Below, piece after piece: positions 25,898 through 34,914 of a stretch of 64,000 bases of DNA (its first letter is position 1; each line of letters opens with the position of its first letter). The DNA comes from Pseudonocardia sp. HH130629-09 (GTDB lineage Bacteria; Actinomycetota; Actinomycetes; Mycobacteriales; Pseudonocardiaceae). The notes below the pieces were generated by a model, which searched no databases, had not been told where the DNA came from, and worked only from the letters and a program-made list of their open reading frames with translations. The position numbers and the translations under genes are program-made. The DNA lies in assembly GCF_001294645.1 (NCBI RefSeq), contig NZ_CP011868.1, forward strand, positions 2,356,001 through 2,420,000. Reading direction: 5' to 3'.

Positions 25898-28800
25898 GTG
25901 CTCACCTCCGAAGCGACGGTCGCCGCGCCGGCTCCGGTCGACACGCTCCGCGACCGTCGACGCCTGCGCTGGGCGGGTCGGCTCGGCCTCCTGGCGTTCG
26001 TGCTCGCCGTCGCGGTGCCCTTCCTGCCCGTGGTGCAGCACACGACCACGATCGTCTGGCCGTCGGCCGCCACCGGCACCGCCGACGTCAACTCGCCGCT
26101 GGTCGCGCTGCGCCCGGAGACGATGTCGGTGGTCGTCCCCGCCGACACGATCCGCAGCCTCGACGACCGCACCGACGGCGCCGCCACGGTGCTGTCCACC
26201 GTCCCGCCGGAGTCGCCGGAGGGCGCCCGCTCCGGGATGGTCCTGACCGTCGCCGACGGCCAGCTCGCGCTGGTCGACCGCGGCCAGCAGCTCGCCACGG
26301 CGCCGCTGCGGGCCGGCCCGTCGGAGGTCCGGATCACCTCCGAGGGCACGTCGACGACGATCGACCTGGGTGCCGGGGCGCAGACCTTCGAGGGGGACCT
26401 GCGGCCGCAGGTCGTGGGGATCTACTCCGACTTGGACACCGAGCTCGACCCGACCGCGGGCACCGCGGTCCGGATCACCCCGGACACCCGCTTCGACACC
26501 AGCCCCTCGGTGTGGAAGACCGCCGCCACCGCGGTCGCCGCGGTGGCGTTGCTGGGCTCGCTGCTCGCGCTGGCCGGGGTCGACCGGCACCTGGGGCGCA
26601 GCCCGCACCGGGCGGGCCGCGACGCCATCGGCGGTCTCGCCGGCCGGTGGCCGCCGCGGCTGCGTCGCTGGTGGTCCCGCGCCCGGCCGCGACCGATCGA
26701 CCTGATCGTCACCGTCGTGCTGGTCGGATGGGCCGCGATCGGGGGCCAGACCTCCGACGACGGGTTCACCCTCGGCATCGTGCGCGACGTCCCGACCTCG
26801 GGCTACGTCGGCAACTACTACCGCTGGTACGACGCCGCGGAGGCGCCGTTCGGCTGGTTCTACGACCTCTACGCGCTGTGGGTGCGGGTCTCGGACTCGC
26901 TGCTCTGGCTGCGGCTGCCCTCGGTGCTGATGGGGATCATGGCCTGGTGGCTGGTCTCCCGCGGCCTGCTGCCGCGCCTGGGCCGTCAGGCCCGCCGCTC
27001 CCGTGCCGCCACCTGGGCCGCGGGGATGGTGTTCCTGGCGTTCTGGATGGCCTACAACTCCGGGCTGCGTCCCGAACCGGTCGTCGTCGTGTGCTCGCTG
27101 CTGGCGCTGGTCTGCGTGGAGCGGGCGCTGGCCCTGCAGCGGCTGCTCCCGATCGCGCTCGGCCTGTTCGCGGCCTCCATGGCGGTCGGGGCGAACCCGG
27201 CAGGCCTGATCGCGACCGCGCCGTTCATCGCCGGTGTGCGCCCGCTGTGGCACCTGCTCGCGGCCCGGATCCGGACCGTCGGCGCGGTACCGGTGCTGGC
27301 GCCGCTGCTGGCCTCGGGCACCGCCATCCTGATGATCGCCTGGGCCGACCAGAGCTGGGCAGCGGTGATCGACTCCACCCGACTGCGGTCCGACATCGGG
27401 CCGGACTGGCCCTGGTACACCGAGATTGCCCAGCGCTACGCGCCGTTGTTCGAGGGGCTCGCGGACGGCTCCATCGCCCGCCGGTTCCCGATACTGCTGG
27501 TCATCCTCTGTCTGCTGGCCTGCGTGGTCGTGCTGATCCGGCGCAACCGCATCCCGGGCGCCGCCCTCGGGCCCGCCCAGCGCCTCATCGGCAGCACCGT
27601 GATCGCGCTGCTGATCTTCGCGTTGACCCCGACGAAGTGGACCCACCACTTCGGCGATCTCGTCGGCCTGGGTTCCGGCATGGTGGCGCTGGCCGCGATC
27701 GCCACCGGCTCGGACGTCCTGCGCTCGCTCCGCAACCGGCTCGCGTTCCTGTCCGCGGTGTTCCTGGTGGCGGCGCTGTCCGCGGCCGGGCCGAACCTGT
27801 GGTGGTACACCAACAACTGGGGCGTGCCGTGGGCCGGTGAGCAGGTCACGGTCGCCGGCTACGAGCTCTCCACGATCCTGCTGCTCGTCGCGTTGCTGCT
27901 GGCGGCGGGCGCCGGGGTCGAGCACCTGCGCGGCATCCGCGAGCAGCGCCACCCCGACCAGCTCGCCGGCGTCGAACGGACGCTGGGCCGGATCCCGCTG
28001 GTGGGCCGCTGGGTCCGGGCCCGGGACTGGCGCCGCGACGCGTCCTCGGCGCTGCGGGCGACCCGGCGGCTGCGGCTCACCTCCGCGCCGCTGGCGGTGC
28101 TGTGCGGGCTGCTCGTCACGTTCAACGTGTGGTCGATGGTCTCGGCGATCCAGGTCCGCTCCGGCACCTGGACGATGGGCGCCGACGCGCTGTCGCACCC
28201 GTTCGGCGGGTCCTGCGGGCTCGCCAGCCAGGTGTTCGCCGAGCGCCGGCCCGTCGACGGTGTGCTGCCGCCCGCCCCGGAACCGACCGGGATGGCCGCA
28301 CCGGCCCGCTCCGGGCTGCTGCCGACCGTCGCCCCGCCGCCCCCGCCGGGGGAGCCGACCGCGACCCCGGCGCCGCTGCCGCCGGGTGTCGTCCCGGCGA
28401 ACAGCCCCGACGCCCAGCTGCTCGACCCGAACAGCGGGGGCAGCGGCCTCGTCCGCAACGGCATCCCGCCGACCGGCGGCGGGACCGGGGCGTCCGGGTT
28501 CGAGTACGTGCTGTCCGGCGGCCTGGGCAGCGACGCGGCGCCCGCGTTCGGCAGCTACCTGCCCCACGGCGACCGCAACACCGGCACCCTGCGCACCCCC
28601 TGGATGCTGCTCACCGCCGAACAGCGCGCCGGCAGCACGCCGTTGGTCGTGACCGCGGCCGGGCGCCTGGGCAACGGGAACCGGCTGACCGTCCAGTACG
28701 CGACGCGGCTGTCCGACGGGCGGGTCCGCGTGGTCGAGCAGACCACCCTCGACGACGGGCGGGTGGAGGAGATGCCGTGGCGCGAGCTGCGGTTCGACCT

Positions 28801-29314
28801 GCCCGAGACCGCCCGCGCGGCGACCGAGGTCCGGATGGTCGTGCAGGACAACTCGCTCGGGGCGGACGGGTGGCTGGCGGTCGCACCGCTGCGCGCACCA
28901 CAGCTGGCACCGCTGCCGCAGGTCGTGGGCAACCAGCCGATGTTCCTGGAGTACCCGGTGTCGCTGGCCAGCCCCTGCCTGCGCCCGTTCCGGACCTCCG
29001 GCGGGATCGCCGAGGTCCCGGCCTACCGGTTGCAGGCCGACGGCAGCCAGATGCGCGGCGACGGCGAGGGCTGGTCGTCCCCGCAGGCCGGCGGCCCGCT
29101 GGGCTGGATCACCGTGATCGGCAAGCAGACGGAGCTGCCCACCTACCTGGAGGGTGACCCCGGCCGGGACTGGGGGAAGGTGCAGGCGATCCAGCCGTAC
29201 CGGCCGAACGCGGTCGCGCCGACCCTGGAACGTCGCGACGTCGACCGCTCCGGGCTCTACAGCTCCGGTCCGCTGCCGGCGCCGCCGCCGGGCATCCCGT
29301 CGCCGAGCCGGTGA
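25898..29314 (+). CDS. Arabinosyltransferase, EmbA/B/C-type
   Basis: A 1138-residue GT-C glycosyltransferase. It would add arabinofuranose from decaprenyl-phosphoarabinose to arabinogalactan or lipoarabinomannan at the outer face of the membrane. An N-terminal helix and extracytoplasmic domain are followed, near residue 285, by the catalytic GGQTSDDGFTLG motif and some twelve transmembrane helices. After about residue 760 comes a Pro-rich linker and a large carbohydrate-binding C-terminal domain ending PPGIPSPSR. The family's length is 1050-1150, so it is complete. GTG at 25898 (VLTSEATVAAP) is the start. Only one copy is in this window. Confidence 0.92.
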   Translation: MLTSEATVAAPAPVDTLRDRRRLRWAGRLGLLAFVLAVAVPFLPVVQHTTTIVWPSAATGTADVNSPLVALRPETMSVVVPADTIRSLDDRTDGAATVLSTVPPESPEGARSGMVLTVADGQLALVDRGQQLATAPLRAGPSEVRITSEGTSTTIDLGAGAQTFEGDLRPQVVGIYSDLDTELDPTAGTAVRITPDTRFDTSPSVWKTAATAVAAVALLGSLLALAGVDRHLGRSPHRAGRDAIGGLAGRWPPRLRRWWSRARPRPIDLIVTVVLVGWAAIGGQTSDDGFTLGIVRDVPTSGYVGNYYRWYDAAEAPFGWFYDLYALWVRVSDSLLWLRLPSVLMGIMAWWLVSRGLLPRLGRQARRSRAATWAAGMVFLAFWMAYNSGLRPEPVVVVCSLLALVCVERALALQRLLPIALGLFAASMAVGANPAGLIATAPFIAGVRPLWHLLAARIRTVGAVPVLAPLLASGTAILMIAWADQSWAAVIDSTRLRSDIGPDWPWYTEIAQRYAPLFEGLADGSIARRFPILLVILCLLACVVVLIRRNRIPGAALGPAQRLIGSTVIALLIFALTPTKWTHHFGDLVGLGSGMVALAAIATGSDVLRSLRNRLAFLSAVFLVAALSAAGPNLWWYTNNWGVPWAGEQVTVAGYELSTILLLVALLLAAGAGVEHLRGIREQRHPDQLAGVERTLGRIPLVGRWVRARDWRRDASSALRATRRLRLTSAPLAVLCGLLVTFNVWSMVSAIQVRSGTWTMGADALSHPFGGSCGLASQVFAERRPVDGVLPPAPEPTGMAAPARSGLLPTVAPPPPPGEPTATPAPLPPGVVPANSPDAQLLDPNSGGSGLVRNGIPPTGGGTGASGFEYVLSGGLGSDAAPAFGSYLPHGDRNTGTLRTPWMLLTAEQRAGSTPLVVTAAGRLGNGNRLTVQYATRLSDGRVRVVEQTTLDDGRVEEMPWRELRFDLPETARAATEVRMVVQDNSLGADGWLAVAPLRAPQLAPLPQVVGNQPMFLEYPVSLASPCLRPFRTSGGIAEVPAYRLQADGSQMRGDGEGWSSPQAGGPLGWITVIGKQTELPTYLEGDPGRDWGKVQAIQPYRPNAVAPTLERRDVDRSGLYSSGPLPAPPPGIPSPSR

Positions 29315-29315
29315 C

Positions 29316-29339
29316 GGGCCCCCGGCCCGCCGGGGGCCC
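29316..29339. terminator. Bidirectional hairpin between the arabinosyltransferase and lsr2
   Basis: Arms GGGCCCCCGGC and GCCGGGGGCCC with loop CC form a perfect 11-bp stem directly after the arabinosyltransferase stop and 12 bp before the lsr2 stop, well placed to end both convergent transcripts. Confidence 0.75.
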
Positions 29340-29351
29340 GGGCGAGCGGGA

Positions 29352-29858
29352 TCAGCCGCTGAACTCGACCGCGGGTGCCGCGGAGGGCTTCCTGCGCTTC
29401 GCGGGCGCCTCGGCCCGGGTCTCGGCCTCGGGGGTCGCCTCCGGGACGGCCTCGGCAGCGGGCGCCGGCGTGGCGGTGCTCGCCGCGCCGCCGTCCTGGG
29501 CCCGCCGGTGGGCCTCGACGACCTCGGACGGGATGCGGCCCCGCTCGGACAGCGTCCAGCCGTTCTCCCGGGCCCAGGCGCGCACCGCGCGGTTGTGCTC
29601 GCGGGTCGCGGTGTCCGAGCCGCTCGCACCGCTGCGTCGGGCAGACTGCGCGGGCACTCCCGCATTGCGTCCGGTGCGCGGGGACCCGGCGGCGCGAGCG
29701 ACCCCCAGGAACGGCGCGAGCGCCTCCCGCAGCGCCGCGGCGTTGTCCGCGGTCAGGTCGATCTCGAACCGGCGACCGTCGAGCCCGAAACCGACGGTCT
29801 CGGCGGCGTCGCCGCCGGTGATGTCGTCGACCAGCCGGATCGTCTCGACCTTCGCCAC
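29352..29858 (-). CDS. Lsr2-family nucleoid-associated protein
   Basis: A 168-residue histone-like protein that bridges AT-rich DNA and silences foreign genes. The N-terminal dimerisation part is VAKVETIRLVDDITGGDAAETVGFGLDGRRFEIDL; the DNA-binding part is REHNRAVRAWARENGWTLSERGRIPSEVVEAH. Classical Lsr2 has R-G-R in its AT-hook loop; here ERGRIP supplies it. About 45 Ala/Pro/Glu-rich residues extend the C-terminus beyond the usual 110. GTG at 29858 follows an AGGAA ribosome site. Confidence 0.92.
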   Translation of the reverse strand: MAKVETIRLVDDITGGDAAETVGFGLDGRRFEIDLTADNAAALREALAPFLGVARAAGSPRTGRNAGVPAQSARRSGASGSDTATREHNRAVRAWARENGWTLSERGRIPSEVVEAHRRAQDGGAASTATPAPAAEAVPEATPEAETRAEAPAKRRKPSAAPAVEFSG

Positions 29859-29923
29859 TGCAGTTCCTCCCGGTTCGCCGTCCCGGATTCACCCGGGGTC
29901 GCCGGAAGCATAACGACGAGGCT

Positions 29924-30076
29924 TCAGGAACCGTGGGCGCCCGGTCGGGCGGAACGCCGGACCTCGCGTGACCGGACCACGCTCGGCCTGGTCGGGCGCA
30001 CGTCGCGGAGCGTCCCGATCAGGACGGCGAGGGCGATCAGGACAATGACCAGCACTACTGCGACGACTGCGCTCAC
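29924..30076 (-). CDS. 50-residue single-span membrane protein
   Basis: A small open frame: VSAVVAVVLVIVLIALAVLIG forms one hydrophobic helix, followed by a basic tail rich in Arg (RDVRPTRPSVVRSREVRRS). The ribosome site GAGGAGAAC sits at ideal spacing before the GTG at 30076, which is the main reason to call it a gene. It would insert with the tail in the cytoplasm. No family recognised; it lies 65 bp upstream of lsr2 on the same strand. Confidence 0.6.
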   Translation of the reverse strand: MSAVVAVVLVIVLIALAVLIGTLRDVRPTRPSVVRSREVRRSARPGAHGS

Positions 30077-30220
30077 GATGTTCTCCTCGCCGGTCGGTAC
30101 GCGGCCACCCGCCGCCGGTGAAAGTGCGATGCACCGACGATAGGAGCGTGCCGATTGGGTCGGCGCGGTATTTGAGCAATTCTTGAGCAGAGCCGGCCGG
30201 GGAAGGACGGGGACGGTCAC

Positions 30221-30696
30221 ATGGAGATCGACACCGACGACCTGTCCGGGGCGGAGGTCCAGGGGTTCCTCGCCGCGCACGTCGCCGACATGCACGCCCA
30301 GGGCCGTCGGAGAGCATGCACGCCCTGGACCTCGACGCGCTCCGCGGGCCGGGTGTGACCCTGTGCGTCGCCCGCGACGACGACGGCACCCTGCTCGGCT
30401 GCGGCACGCTGAGCACGTTGGCAGCCGGGGCGGTGCCCGAGCACCCGGCCGCGGAGATCAAGTCCATGCGGACGGCCGAGCACGCCCGCGGTCGCGGTGT
30501 GGGCGCCGCGGTGCTGACCCGGCTGCTCGACGCCGCGCGTGAACGCGGACACCGGGCGGTGTACCTGGAGACGGGCTCGGGGGAGTACTGGGCCCCGGCC
30601 CGGCGGCTCCACGAGCGTTCCGGCTTCGTCCGCTGCCCGCCGTTCGCCGACTACCCGGTCGATCCGTTGAGCGCGCACTACCGGCGCGAGGTGTGA
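30221..30696 (+). pseudogene. GNAT-family N-acetyltransferase with one frame break
   Basis: The N-terminus MEIDTDDLSGAEVQGFLAAH with HVADMHAQG runs in one frame and the remainder, from MHALDLDALRGPGVTLCVARDDDG, in the next. Restoring one C at CC 30304-30305 gives ...HAQGPSESMHALDLDALRG, the usual start of this acetyltransferase group. The acetyl-CoA loop (TAEHARGRGVGAAVLTRLLDAARERG) and the ETGSGEYWAPARRLHERSGF segment are intact. As read, a shortened product from ATG 30316 would lack the first strand and helix. Confidence 0.75.
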
Positions 30697-30743
30697 TCGG
30701 GCCGTCATGTGATCCCGCTCTCGCCCGGCTGCGAGATGTGATC

Positions 30744-30749
30744 TAGAAT
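30744..30749 (+). promoter_or_regulatory. Candidate -10 box TAGAAT
   Basis: TAGAAT is close to the TANNNT consensus and lies just left of the TCTACG palindrome, so that palindrome would cover the start of transcription of the gene at 30886. Confidence 0.45.
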
Positions 30750-30751
30750 GC

Positions 30752-30766
30752 TCTACGAGCCGTAGA
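30752..30766. promoter_or_regulatory. Palindrome TCTACG-AGC-CGTAGA, probable operator
   Basis: A perfect 6-3-6 dyad between a TAGAAT box and the downstream gene. The same CTACG-N3-CGTAG core appears at the ctaA start (63430-63442). Confidence 0.6.
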
Positions 30767-30885
30767 ACACGGTGCCGACGCCGGACCGTTCGAGGGTCCT
30801 CCCACCCGGGCGTCGGGCCCCACCGCGCCGCCTCAGCGCCGGAGGTCCGTCCCGGGGCGCGGGGACGGGAATGAGGGCCACGGGA

Positions 30886-31365
30886 ATGACGGTCGAAGCG
30901 CGTCTGGTCAACGCCGACCTGCGCCGCAAGCGTTCGGTGGATCTGGCACAGCTGATCCACGAACAACACGGGGGACCGGTCACCGCGCTGCGCACGGGAC
31001 TGCTGGCCTACCCCTACCCGCAGCCGGTGCTCGACCGGCACCGCGTGCGGACCGTCGTCCCGGCGATGCGGGGGGCCGGCGAGCTGACGCTGGTGGCCTC
31101 GACCGCGCCGGACACGAGCTCCCCGGCGGCCGGTGTGGGGATCTGGGAGCTCGCCGTCACCGGGTCGGAGCCGCTGGCGCGCGGCGAGGCCGAGGGCTGG
31201 GCACGGGCCGTGTTCGGGTACCGCTGCGCTCCGCTGGTGTACCGGCGCCGGACGGGCGGGTTGTTCCACCGCCCGACCGGCGCCGAGTTCGTCGTCTTCC
31301 ACGGGGTGCACGGTCCGATGCACCCCTCCGACGTCGAGGAGTACGGCGCGAACGCCTGTGCGTGA
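30886..31365 (+). CDS. Conserved-looking protein of unknown function
   Basis: A 159-residue soluble protein that I do not recognise. It begins MTVEARLVNADLRRKRSVDLAQLIHE and contains VGIWELAVTGSEPLARGEAEGW and a hydrophobic strand EFVVFHGVHGPMHPSDVEEYG. Third-position G/C bias is strong throughout, which supports coding. ATG at 30871 is an alternative start. A palindrome overlapping its presumed promoter suggests regulated expression. Its stop is 3 bp from the convergent serA stop. Confidence 0.65.
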   Translation: MTVEARLVNADLRRKRSVDLAQLIHEQHGGPVTALRTGLLAYPYPQPVLDRHRVRTVVPAMRGAGELTLVASTAPDTSSPAAGVGIWELAVTGSEPLARGEAEGWARAVFGYRCAPLVYRRRTGGLFHRPTGAEFVVFHGVHGPMHPSDVEEYGANACA

Positions 31366-31368
31366 GTC

Positions 31369-32568
31369 TCAGAGCCGGAAGGAGCGCAGCCAGACGGTCT
31401 GCGCGGCCCGGCGGAGCGCCGACAGCACGTCCTCGGGCAGGACCTGGTCGGTGTCGGTCAGCACGTAGCCGAGGTCACCGCCGGTGGACAGCGCCTGCCC
31501 GACGACGTTGACGCCGGCGTCGGCCAGCAGCCTGTTGATGTCGGCGAGCACGCCCGGGGTGCTCGTGTGCAGGTAAGCGGTCCGGAACACCCCGGGCGGG
31601 TTCGGGGCGCTGACATTGGGCAGGTTGACCGACAGGGGAGTGGCGCCCAGCTGCACGAAGTCGAGCAGCTTGCGCGAGACGAACGCCCCGATGCCCTCCT
31701 GCGCCTCCTGGGTGGATCCGCCGATGTGCGGGGTCAGGATCACGTTGTCCAGGCCGCGCAGCGGCGAGTCGAACTGGTCACCCTGGGCCTTGGGCTCGAC
31801 CGGGAACACGTCGACGGCGGCACCCGCGATGTGCCCGGACAGGATGTTCTCCCGCAGCGCCAGCTCGTCGATGACCATGCCGCGCGAGGCGTTGATGAAC
31901 ATCGAGCGGGGCTTCATCCGGGCGAACTGCTCGGCGCCGAACAGGCCGGCGTTGCCGGGGCGGCCGTCGACGTGGATGGAGACGACGTCGGACTCGGCCA
32001 GCAGGGCGTCCAGGCTCGGCATCCGCCGGGCGTTGCCGTGGGCGAGCCGGTCGGCGGTGTCGTAGAACACGACCTGCAGCCCGATGGCCTCGGCCATGTT
32101 GGACAGCTGGGTGCCGATGTTGCCGTACCCGACGATGCCCAGGGTGCGGCCGCGGATCTCGTGGGCGCCCTTGGCCGACTTGTCCCAGACGCCCTCGTGC
32201 ATCCGCTGGGTCTTCTCGGTCAGCCGCCGCGCCAGGACGACGATCTCGCCGATGACCAGCTCGACGACGCTGCGCGTGTTGGAGTACGGCGCGTTGAACA
32301 CCGCGATGCCGCGCTCGGCGGCCGCGGCGAGGTCGACCTGGTTGGTGCCGATGCAGAAGCAGCCGACGGCGAGCAGATCCTTCGCTGCGTCGAGCATCTC
32401 GGCGGTGATCGTGGTGTTGGAGCGGATGCCGAGCAGCTGCACACCGTCGAGCGCCTCGCGCAGTTCGTCGCCGCTGAGCGACCCGGGTCGGGTCTCGACC
32501 TCGAAGCCGTCGCGTCGGAACGCCTCGGCCGCGCCGGGGTGGATGTTTTCCAGCAGCAGGACCTTCAC
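31369..32568 (-). CDS. serA: D-3-phosphoglycerate dehydrogenase
   Basis: Oxidises 3-phosphoglycerate to 3-phosphohydroxypyruvate, the first step of serine synthesis, using NAD. The 399 residues match the shorter E. coli-type enzyme. Substrate-binding start MKVLLLENIHPGA and GIRSNTTITAEML, NAD site GIVGYGNIGTQ, catalytic Arg in INASRGMVID, Glu in VDVFPVEP and His in TPHIGGSTQEA. A C-terminal ACT domain (YLHTSTPGVLADINRLLADAGVN) gives serine feedback inhibition. Start GTG at 32568. It is convergent with the unknown gene to its left in the window. Confidence 0.94.
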   Translation of the reverse strand: MKVLLLENIHPGAAEAFRRDGFEVETRPGSLSGDELREALDGVQLLGIRSNTTITAEMLDAAKDLLAVGCFCIGTNQVDLAAAAERGIAVFNAPYSNTRSVVELVIGEIVVLARRLTEKTQRMHEGVWDKSAKGAHEIRGRTLGIVGYGNIGTQLSNMAEAIGLQVVFYDTADRLAHGNARRMPSLDALLAESDVVSIHVDGRPGNAGLFGAEQFARMKPRSMFINASRGMVIDELALRENILSGHIAGAAVDVFPVEPKAQGDQFDSPLRGLDNVILTPHIGGSTQEAQEGIGAFVSRKLLDFVQLGATPLSVNLPNVSAPNPPGVFRTAYLHTSTPGVLADINRLLADAGVNVVGQALSTGGDLGYVLTDTDQVLPEDVLSALRRAAQTVWLRSFRL

Positions 32569-32760
32569 GTGTCCAACCTAGGACGCCGGATGGGCGGCGG
32601 GGGTATCGGGGCCGGGGAGCGGGGTACCGGAGTCATGCCATCCCTGCGATTGGTCATCGCGTCAGTCCTTCGTCTGATCGTGCGTTCGAAGGGTGCCTCG
32701 CTGGCCATCCCCCTGGCCGTGGATCTGTGGACAGCCGGTGATCTCGGGGCATCGACGTCG

Positions 32761-33244
32761 TCAGCATCGCCCGCGCCCGGTGAGACGGATGAGCAGGCGG
32801 CGGAGCTCGGAGAGCTCGTCGGCGGTGAGGTCAGCGGCCAGCTCGGGCTCGAGGGCCTGCATGCGGGCGACGTTTCGCCGGCGCAGGCCCTCGCCCGCTG
32901 CGGTGACCCTGATCAGACGGTCCCGCCCCGAGTCCGGGTCGGCTACCGAGTTCCAGCACGCCCGCGGCGACGAGCTCGCGCGGGACCGCGTGGACGTGCT
33001 GGCGGCTGACCCCCATCGACCGCGCGACGTCCTTGGGCCGGCCACCGGCCGGCGGCAGATGGGACAGCACCACGGCTGCACTGGCGCTGATGCGCGCGTC
33101 CCCCTCGGCGTGGGCACGCTGGTCGAGCTGTTCGTTGAACCAGCGAAACCCCTCACGTAAGAGTCCCACCAGCGGAGTCGGCGCCTCGGTGTTCTCGTGC
33201 AGCCGGTGCGTCATCGACGCATCTGTTCGCGATGGTCTCGGCAT
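32761..33244 (-). pseudogene. MarR-family regulator with one frame break
   Basis: The first part, MPRPSRTDASMTHRLHENTE then FRWFNEQLDQRAHAEGDARISASAA and the HTH GGRPKDVARSMGVSRQHVHAV, is in one frame up to AAGVLEL. The wing and C-terminal helix (DPDSGRDRLIRVTAAGEGLRRRNVARM...LRRLLIRLTGRGRC) are in another. An extra base at CC 32946-32947 (plus-strand) accounts for it. Start ATG 33244 or 33214. Upstream, GTCATTCAAATTGAC (33264-33278) is an imperfect dyad that may be its operator. Confidence 0.75.
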
Positions 33245-33513
33245 CCGCCTACTCTAACTGTCATTCAAATTGACGATCCACGGTCGGGGCGGGGAAGTTC
33301 GACCACTGCGCGACGCATCCGCTTCCGACACCGATCGACGTCGGGGCGATGGCCGGGGCCTGGGACCGTGCCCATCGTGCCGGTGACATCGCCGCCATGC
33401 AGTCCTAGCAGATCGGGCGACGCGAGGCGGGGCGGATCCACGGGACCTTCCTCGCAGCACTTGAACTGTCATAACGTGCATTATCGGCTCAGAACCGACG
33501 GGAGTTGCATCAG
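33245..33513. other. Intergenic stretch left of the IS cluster
   Basis: No clear gene. It contains the imperfect dyad near 33264, a short decayed-looking frame (WDRAHRAGDIAAMQS then a stop), and TTGAAC...ATAACGTGCATTAT near 33461-33485, which may be the promoter of the truncated frame beginning at 33514. Confidence 0.4.
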
Positions 33514-33582
33514 ATGCGAGAGCTCCCGCGCTGGGGCGTTTCGGCGCAACCGCAGGTCGTACGGTCGGCCTCGACCGCCGGC
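33514..33582 (+). pseudogene. 5' fragment of a gene cut by the IS21-family element
   Basis: A frame beginning MRELPRWGVSAQPQVVRSAS with a GGGAG ribosome site about 9 bases upstream runs for 23 codons straight into the IS21 left end. It is divergent from the MarR gene, the usual position of a MarR target. No continuation is found on the far side of the IS cluster. Too short to identify. Confidence 0.4.
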
Positions 33583-33654
33583 TGTCGACGACGGGCTCAG
33601 ACTGACCCCCTAGCGTCGGCTTGGGATTGACCCCCTCTGCACGACGCTGAGGGG

Positions 33655-34914
33655 GTGTTGTCGGTGGAGGACTGGGCCGAGATCCGTCGTCTGCATCGGG
33701 CCGAGGGTGTCCCGATCAAGGAGATCGCCCGCCGGCTGGGGTTGGCCCGCAACACGGTGCGCTCCGCGTTGCGGGCGCCGGGCCCGCCGAAGCGGGAACG
33801 GGGCCCGCGGGGATCGCTGGCGGATGCGGTCGAGCCGCAGGTGCGGGCATTGCTGGCGCAGTTCCCACGCATGCCGGCCACGGTGATCGCAGAGCGGATC
33901 GGGTGGGAGCACTCGCTGACCGTGCTCAAGGACCGGATCCGCCAGATCCGCCCCGAGTATGTCGGGATCGACCCGGTCGACCGGGTCGCCTACGCACCGG
34001 GCGAGATCACCCAGTGCGACCTGTGGTTCCCCGAGACCACGATCCCCGTCGGCCCAGGCCAGGAACGGGTCCTACCGGTGCTGGTGATGACGCTGGGCTA
34101 CTCGCGGTTCTTGTCCGCGACGATGATCCCCTCGCGCCAGGCCGGGGACATCCTGTCCGGGATGTGGCAGCTGATCAGCGACGTCGGGCGGGTGACCCGC
34201 ACGCTGGTCTGGGACCGGGAGTCTGCGATCGGCGGGACCGGGCGGGTCTCGGCACCGGCCGCTGCGTTCGCCGGCACTCTGGCCACCCGGATCCGGCTTG
34301 CCCCACCGCGGGATCCGGAGTTCAAGGGGCTGGTCGAACGCAACAACGGCTACTTCGAGACCTCGTTCCTGCCCGGACGTCGCTTCGCCTCCCCAGCCGA
34401 CTTCAACCACCAGATCGACGACTGGCTGGCCCGGGCCAACACCCGCACCGTCCGAGCGATCGGCGGCCGCCCGGTGGACGTGCTCGCCCACGACTACGCG
34501 GCGATGACTCCGCTGCCGCCGCTGGACCCGCCGATCGGGCTGGCCCAGCGGATCCGGCTGGCACGGGACTACTACGTCCGCGTCGATGCCAACGACTACT
34601 CCGTGGATCCGCAGATGATCGGCCGGTTCGTCGATGTCGCCGCCTCACCGCGCGAGGTCGTCGTCTACTGCGCCGGCCAGGTCGTCGCCCGTCACGACCG
34701 CAGCTGGGCCCGCCACGCGGTGATCACCGACCCGGCGCACCAGCACACCGCCGCGGCGATGCGCCGCGCCCTGGCCCACGACCGCAACACCCGACAGGCC
34801 GCAGCACGCCGTCACCTCGACGGCCACCCGGTGACCCTGCGCGCACTGCCCGACTACGACGCCCTGTTCGGTGTCGACTTCGTCTCCACTGCCGAGGAAG
34901 CGAGCAGCTCATGA
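33655..34914 (+). CDS. istA: IS21-family transposase IstA
   Basis: A 419-residue DDE transposase. N-terminal HTH (VPIKEIARRLGLARNTVRSAL), then the integrase core with Asp in GEITQCDLWF, Asp in TLVWDRESAIGG and Glu in PEFKGLVERNNGYFETSF, and the Mu-type C-terminal part (YYVRVDANDYSVDP). All catalytic residues are present. Start GTG at 33655 or GTG at 33664. It needs IstB, encoded immediately after, for transposition. Confidence 0.93.
   Translation: MLSVEDWAEIRRLHRAEGVPIKEIARRLGLARNTVRSALRAPGPPKRERGPRGSLADAVEPQVRALLAQFPRMPATVIAERIGWEHSLTVLKDRIRQIRPEYVGIDPVDRVAYAPGEITQCDLWFPETTIPVGPGQERVLPVLVMTLGYSRFLSATMIPSRQAGDILSGMWQLISDVGRVTRTLVWDRESAIGGTGRVSAPAAAFAGTLATRIRLAPPRDPEFKGLVERNNGYFETSFLPGRRFASPADFNHQIDDWLARANTRTVRAIGGRPVDVLAHDYAAMTPLPPLDPPIGLAQRIRLARDYYVRVDANDYSVDPQMIGRFVDVAASPREVVVYCAGQVVARHDRSWARHAVITDPAHQHTAAAMRRALAHDRNTRQAAARRHLDGHPVTLRALPDYDALFGVDFVSTAEEASSS

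Noticed and set aside
25307..29665. Open frame of 1452 codons on the minus strand
   Set aside because: It is antisense to the arabinosyltransferase; high G/C third positions leave the opposite frame free of stops. The product is Arg/Gly/Pro-rich with no domain.
30221..30696. Programmed ribosomal frameshift in the GNAT gene
   Set aside because: There is no slippery heptamer; a single missing C explains the break, and acetyltransferases are not known for this mechanism.
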